From IMG/VR virus record IMGVR_UViG_3300044825_000703, positions 1 through 60,040 of that record: a stretch of DNA of 60,040 nt. One strand, 5' to 3'. A program made the position numbers and the translations under genes. Below are positions 55,869 to 60,040 of the stretch, piece after piece. The stretch is from a virus. Below the pieces are notes generated by a model, which saw nothing but the letters and a program-made list of their open reading frames with translations, was not told the origin of the DNA and ran no database searches. The number at the start of each line of letters is the position of its first letter. Positions within the stretch are counted from its first letter, which is position 1.

Positions 55869-57779
55869 ATGGCCTTCATCAAACTCCAGTTTCGACCGGG
55901 CTTGAATCGAGATCAGACGAACTACACGAACGAGGGTGGTTGGTTTGACTGCGACAAGATTCGGTTTCGTTCCGGGTATCCACAGAAGCTTGGTGGATGG
56001 GTTGCGGCCACCTCTCAGACCTTCCTGGGTGTGTGTCGTCAGTTGTTTGGGTGGATCACAAGCTTCGGCGACAACCTGCTCGCTTTAGGAACGAGCAAGA
56101 AGGTCTACATCGAGGTTGGTGCTCAGTATTACGACATCACGCCGTATGAGAGCATCACCTCGGCTGGAGATGTGACGTTTGCTGCTACGAACGGCAGCTC
56201 ATCCATCACTGTGTACGACACCAATGCCAATCCTGTTGTGGGCAACTATGTGACGTTCAGCGGGGCGACGTCTCTTGGTGGCAACATCACGGCCGCTGTG
56301 CTCAATCAGAACTACGAGATCGCTACGGTTGTAGATGCTGATGAGTACACGATCATCGCCAAAAGCCCAACAACCGGGGCGGCTGTTACGGCTAATGCGT
56401 CCGACACTGGAAATGGTGGTGCGGCTACTGTTGGATCGTATGAGATCGACGTAGGGTATGACTTTGCCACCTTTGGTTATGGATGGGGTACGTCAACATG
56501 GGGAACGGTGCCTTGGGGGCTAGGATCCGCGTCACCCATCATCCTGCCACAACGCGACTGGTTCTTCGATCAGTTCGACAATGATCTGGTGATGAACTAT
56601 CGGAATGGGCCGATGTTCTACTGGGCGCGTGGCACAGGCGGCATTGATCCGTCCTTGAATACGAGGGCAGTCTTCATTTCCGATCTTCCTGGTGCGGCTG
56701 ATGTTCCGGGACAGGTCATGCAGTGCCTAGTCTCCCAGAACGATAGGCATTTGTTGGCATTTGGCTGCATCCCGTATGGCTCCACGTCAAACGTCGACTT
56801 TGATCCGATGCTGATTCGCTGGGCCTCTCAGGACGCCCCGGAGTTCTGGACGCCTGGGTTTGTTACCGTGCCTTCTACAGGAACTCTCAGCAGCGCCGGG
56901 TTCCGTCGTGTATCGCGTGGTTCTCGAATCGTCCGGGCGATTCCAACTCGGCAAACGATTCTAGTCTTCACTGATACCCACCTCTACTCTTTACAGTTTC
57001 TTGGAACAACAGACGTCTTTGACCTCCAAGAGTACGCAGACAACATCTCCATCATCAGTCCACGGGCTGTATCGACGGCCAGCAACGTGACGTACTGGAT
57101 GGGGACGGATAAGTTCTACGCCTACGGTGGTGTTGTTGATACATTGCCTTGCACGCTCAGGAATCATGTATTCAACAACCTGAACTACGACCAGACGGAT
57201 CAGATTGTTTCTGGAACCAATGAAGGATTCCACGAGATCTGGTGGTTCTATCCTAGTGCGAATGCCCAGTACAACGACAGCTACGTTGTGTACAACTATC
57301 TGGAGAAGATTTGGTACTTTGGGTCGATTGATAGGACGGCCTGGCTCGATGCAGCCCAGCGTGAGTTCCCGCAGGCTGTAGGGACTGAGAACATCCTCTA
57401 CGATCACGAGAGGGGCGTGGATGCCAACGGTGGTCCGATGGAGGCTTACATCCAGTCCTCAGACTTCGATATTGGTGACGGCGAGAACTTCATGTTGAGC
57501 CGACGGGTGATCCCGGACATCAACTTCACCGGCTCTACTGCCGCAACCCCGGAAGTGGACTTCATTATCCGGCCGCGTAACTTCCCTGGATCTCAGTTCC
57601 AAAGCGATTCGTTTGACAATCAACCGGTTGTTCAGAGTTCCGTGAATGTCTATACCGATCAGATATTCATACGAGCCCGAGCGCGTCAAATGGCGTTGAA
57701 GATCCAGTCGGATGGTTTGGGTGTGACATGGCAGTTGGGTTCGCCTCGACTTGATGTGACGAAAGACGGACGGCGGTAA
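55869..57779 (+). CDS. Large tail/connector protein (T7 gp12/P22 gp10-like candidate)
   Basis: 636 residues. IKLQFRPGLNRDQTNYTNEGGWFDCDKIRFRSGYPQKLGGW, repeated WG/GWGTSTWGTVPWGLG turns and YADNISIISPRAVSTASNVTYWMGTDKFYAYGG suggest a beta-propeller like those of podovirus tail-tube or plug proteins. The exact role is inferred from the conserved N-terminus and position. Confidence 0.7.
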   Translation: MAFIKLQFRPGLNRDQTNYTNEGGWFDCDKIRFRSGYPQKLGGWVAATSQTFLGVCRQLFGWITSFGDNLLALGTSKKVYIEVGAQYYDITPYESITSAGDVTFAATNGSSSITVYDTNANPVVGNYVTFSGATSLGGNITAAVLNQNYEIATVVDADEYTIIAKSPTTGAAVTANASDTGNGGAATVGSYEIDVGYDFATFGYGWGTSTWGTVPWGLGSASPIILPQRDWFFDQFDNDLVMNYRNGPMFYWARGTGGIDPSLNTRAVFISDLPGAADVPGQVMQCLVSQNDRHLLAFGCIPYGSTSNVDFDPMLIRWASQDAPEFWTPGFVTVPSTGTLSSAGFRRVSRGSRIVRAIPTRQTILVFTDTHLYSLQFLGTTDVFDLQEYADNISIISPRAVSTASNVTYWMGTDKFYAYGGVVDTLPCTLRNHVFNNLNYDQTDQIVSGTNEGFHEIWWFYPSANAQYNDSYVVYNYLEKIWYFGSIDRTAWLDAAQREFPQAVGTENILYDHERGVDANGGPMEAYIQSSDFDIGDGENFMLSRRVIPDINFTGSTAATPEVDFIIRPRNFPGSQFQSDSFDNQPVVQSSVNVYTDQIFIRARARQMALKIQSDGLGVTWQLGSPRLDVTKDGRR

Positions 57780-58504
57780 TGGCGCTGGAGAATTTCAGAG
57801 CACCTCCGCTTCCTCTGCCTGGGGATCAGTACGACAAGCGGTACGTACAGCAGTTGATTCGTGCATTGACGCTGTACTTCAACCTATTGGACTCTGCGGC
57901 TCCGAACCAGGCGCAGTCGTACAGAGCAGATGCGTTCTACGGCGGGGTATTTGAAGGCGACGGCCGAGGCATATCTCGGCCTCACGGAAGCTACTTCAGT
58001 AATGTTGATCAGGCGATAGCCGCGATTAACACGCCGTATCCAGTCACAGTCAACCAGGTGGAGTCTGAGATTGGCGTGATTGTTCAAGATGGATCTAAGG
58101 TCGTCGTACCCTATGACGGGGTGTACAACTTCGAGTTTTCGGCGCAGGTGGTCAAGGCGTCTGGCAGTGCTGGCAAGGTGTACTTTTGGCCTCGGATCAA
58201 CGGGGTGGATGTTCCAAGCTCCAACACAGAGATTACGGTTCAAGGGTCCAGTGCGTCGGCGGTGGCGGCATGGAACTTCATGTTGACTATGAATGCCGGG
58301 GAGTTTTTTCAGCTCATGTGGGCTGGGGATGCCACAGACATTACGTTAGAGCATAACGATACTCCGACAGTTGGGCCTGCGATTCCGTCTGTCATTTTGA
58401 CGGTCGATATGGTCTCCAGCCTGACCACTCCGTCTCTGTTTGCCGAACCGATTGGGACCGTATCTGCTGGACTTGTGGGCAGAGTAACGGTGACAATTAC
58501 ATAG
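57779..58504 (+). CDS. C1q/TNF-like structural protein
   Basis: 241 residues. The C-terminal half (VVPYDGVYNFEFSAQVVKASG, MLTMNAGEFFQLMWAGD, SVILTVDMV) follows the jelly-roll of BclA/C1q-like proteins; the tail GLVGRVTVTIT echoes the 22-residue repeats. Likely part of a tail fibre or spike trimer. TAATG join with the previous gene. Confidence 0.7.
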   Translation: MALENFRAPPLPLPGDQYDKRYVQQLIRALTLYFNLLDSAAPNQAQSYRADAFYGGVFEGDGRGISRPHGSYFSNVDQAIAAINTPYPVTVNQVESEIGVIVQDGSKVVVPYDGVYNFEFSAQVVKASGSAGKVYFWPRINGVDVPSSNTEITVQGSSASAVAAWNFMLTMNAGEFFQLMWAGDATDITLEHNDTPTVGPAIPSVILTVDMVSSLTTPSLFAEPIGTVSAGLVGRVTVTIT

Positions 58505-58527
58505 TGAGATCAAGAAGGGATTTAGAC

Positions 58528-59811
58528 ATGATGTATTACCAAGGACGGCCAGGGCCGTTGTTTGCAGGTGGTGGACTAGCCAGTCTTGCAGCCAAGGGGC
58601 GTGGCGGCGACTCCATTTTGGTTCACATGTCGCCCGATGAGGTGATGAATCTTCAGCAGATGGCCCGTATGCGAGGCCAGACGATGACGATCAATCCTGA
58701 TACCGGGCTCCCCGAGGCGTTCAAACTACGGAAACTGCTTCGTGGTCTCGCCACCCTCGCGCCGATTGCTGCGGCGTTCTTCCCTCCCCTTGCGGCGGCG
58801 CTTCCAGCTCTCGCCACACCGTTGGGTGCTGGTGCGGCGGGTGCGATTGCGGGCGGACTATCGGGTGATAAGGGGTTTGATCTCAAACGTGGTTTGACGG
58901 GTGGCCTGTTGTCGTATGGCCTGAGCTCAGCCATGCAGGGATTGAAAGCGGCTGGTGGTGTAGGTGAAGCGGCAGGTGCAGCGGCAGGTGATACAACGGC
59001 GGCGGCTACCTTGGCGGGGCAGGAAGCTGGGATTGCAGGACTGCAAGGGGTGAGCGGTGCTCCTGTGCCCATGACAGTGGCTCCGGTGCCGGCATCGACC
59101 GGCCCCCAATTCACAGCATCTGAGCTCTCGTCCCTTAGCCCGCAAGCTCGGGCAGCAGTCGCCAGTGCGCCCGCATCGTCAGCGGTAATGGGTAGCCCGA
59201 TTGATGGGATTAGCAACCTTATGTCGAGCGATGCGGCAACCCGTTCTGCGGCGCAACAAGCGTTCTCAACTCAGTTTGGGCGTGGTGCATTGATGGCGAC
59301 TGGTGTTGGTGCACTTGGAACAATGGCGCTAGATGAACAAGAGAAGTTTGCCAAACAGGCGCTGGCCGAGGGTAAGATTGCACAGGCCGAGTACGATGCC
59401 ATGATGGCACGTATCAATGCCGCCCGTTCAAACGCCGAACGCGCAATGCAAGCGAATCCGTACCGGCTGTATGCTGCCGGTGGTGATGTTGGTGATGACC
59501 AAGAAGATCCGATGTTCAACCCGGTAAGCTTCCGTCGTGGTGGTCTTGGCTCTCTTCCTCCTCGATACATTGACGGCAAGGGCGACGGAATGAGCGACTC
59601 CGTGCCTGCTGTGATTTCCAACAAACAACCCGCAAGACTGGCCGATGGGGAGTTCGTCATCCCGGCAGACGTGGTCAGTCATCTCGGCAACGGGTCAAGC
59701 AAAGCCGGGGCCAAACAGCTCTACTCCATGATGGATCGTGTTCGTAAAGCCAGGACCGGCAACCCGCGTCAAGGGAAGGCAATCAATGCTCCCCGAATGA
59801 TGCCCGCGTGA
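58528..59811 (+). CDS. Virion protein with GRGGDSILVHMSPDEV and hydrophobic segments
   Basis: 427 residues from ATG 58528 (AAGGG 8 bases upstream; a coupled GTG at 58504 is possible). FAGGGLASLAAKGRGGDS, INPDTGLPEAFKLRK, a Gly/Ala/Leu hydrophobic stretch at about 75-125, and the tail RLADGEFVIPADVVSHLGNGS with AGAKQLYSMMDRVRKAR are conserved in uncultured podoviruses. Probably an internal or ejected protein that inserts in the membrane (inference). Confidence 0.75.
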   Translation: MMYYQGRPGPLFAGGGLASLAAKGRGGDSILVHMSPDEVMNLQQMARMRGQTMTINPDTGLPEAFKLRKLLRGLATLAPIAAAFFPPLAAALPALATPLGAGAAGAIAGGLSGDKGFDLKRGLTGGLLSYGLSSAMQGLKAAGGVGEAAGAAAGDTTAAATLAGQEAGIAGLQGVSGAPVPMTVAPVPASTGPQFTASELSSLSPQARAAVASAPASSAVMGSPIDGISNLMSSDAATRSAAQQAFSTQFGRGALMATGVGALGTMALDEQEKFAKQALAEGKIAQAEYDAMMARINAARSNAERAMQANPYRLYAAGGDVGDDQEDPMFNPVSFRRGGLGSLPPRYIDGKGDGMSDSVPAVISNKQPARLADGEFVIPADVVSHLGNGSSKAGAKQLYSMMDRVRKARTGNPRQGKAINAPRMMPA

Positions 59812-59821
59812 GAGGTACACA

Positions 59822-60040
59822 ATGAGTAACGGAACCACCACTACAGTTCGTGAGCTGAATGCCATCCCGGCAGAACTACAGCCGTTCTTTGTAAGCTCAA
59901 AAAAACCGGGTGAAGAAGGATATTCTCCGGGCCTGCTTGAGACGGCACAGGGCTTCTACTCTCGTGGCTATCAAGACGTATACGCCCCGTATCTTCAATC
60001 TCCGTATGCGGGCGCTGGTCGCGTGGCTGGCTTGGAAACA
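59822..60040 (+). CDS. 5' part of the Gln/Ala-rich protein completed at 131-1207
   Basis: ATG 59822 has AGAGG 6 bases upstream. 73 codons run open to the contig end and continue in frame at 131. Begins MSNGTTTTVRELNAIPAEL. Here the codon at 59921-59923 is TAT, while the left copy has TAG. Confidence 0.85.
   Translation, partial: MSNGTTTTVRELNAIPAELQPFFVSSKKPGEEGYSPGLLETAQGFYSRGYQDVYAPYLQSPYAGAGRVAGLET
59911..60040. repeat. Terminal overlap, right copy
   Basis: Matches 1-130 but for T at 59923 (G at 13). This copy keeps the gene open and is likely the correct version. Confidence 0.9.

Noticed and set aside
1-60040. Lysogeny genes (integrase, CI-like repressor with protease domain)
   Set aside because: None recognised; the LexA-like and HTH proteins are single small domains and not evidence for a temperate lifestyle.

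Overview
This window looks like one complete genome of a tailed phage, written as a linear contig whose two ends overlap. Bases 1-130 recur at 59911-60040 with a single mismatch, and one gene runs across the join, so the non-redundant genome is about 59.9 kb (circular or circularly permuted). The structural genes (large-terminase ATPase/nuclease, portal, scaffold, major capsid, two adaptor-like connectors, an S74 tail fibre, no tape measure or sheath) point to a podovirus-like particle. The many small accessory proteins and the GH19 endolysin with a 3TM holin resemble phages of Betaproteobacteria such as Comamonadaceae or Burkholderia relatives; that host guess is an inference. No integrase, phage RNA polymerase or DNA polymerase was recognised.

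Layout. (1) 33.8-60.0 kb continuing through 1-11.5 kb, plus strand: terminase small subunit, LexA-like regulator, intein-split large terminase, portal, a GroES-like protein, scaffold, capsid, a free-standing HNH endonuclease, head and tail proteins, a set of small basic proteins, adaptors, a 22-residue-repeat protein, the S74 fibre, and internal proteins ending in a 2802-residue polyvalent protein (ParB-like, GHKL ATPase, metallopeptidase, LPD38-like regions). (2) 11.5-13.7 kb, minus strand: RusA resolvase, a ParB-like protein and small genes. (3) 13.77-14.05 kb: a probable structured RNA with its own promoter and terminator, next to one copy of a 97-bp inverted repeat. (4) 14.0-25.7 kb, minus strand: endolysin, holin, a tightly overlapped cassette of small genes, ThyX, MazG-like, methyltransferase, SSB-like, ERF annealing protein and a PD-(D/E)XK nuclease. 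(5) 25.8-29.9 kb, plus strand: intein-split helicase, glycosyltransferase-like protein, TOPRIM primase. (6) 29.8-33.1 kb, minus strand: a sigma-region-4-like HTH protein, the second copy of the 97-bp repeat, and GC-rich small genes. (7) 33.1-33.77 kb: a repeat-rich control region between divergent units.

Working together. The 14-30 kb block supplies primer synthesis, unwinding, strand annealing and nucleotide supply, and probably borrows the host polymerase. The late block packages DNA and builds the particle. The 1-11.5 kb proteins are probably carried in the virion and delivered with the DNA. Two inteins sit in the Walker A loops of the two main ATPases, and an HNH endonuclease sits beside the capsid gene, so at least three homing-type elements target essential genes. 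The least expected features are the structured RNA at 13.8 kb, a small gene nested out of frame in the polyvalent gene, the repeated gene-junction sequence at 17.9-19.4 kb, and the paired 97-bp repeats.
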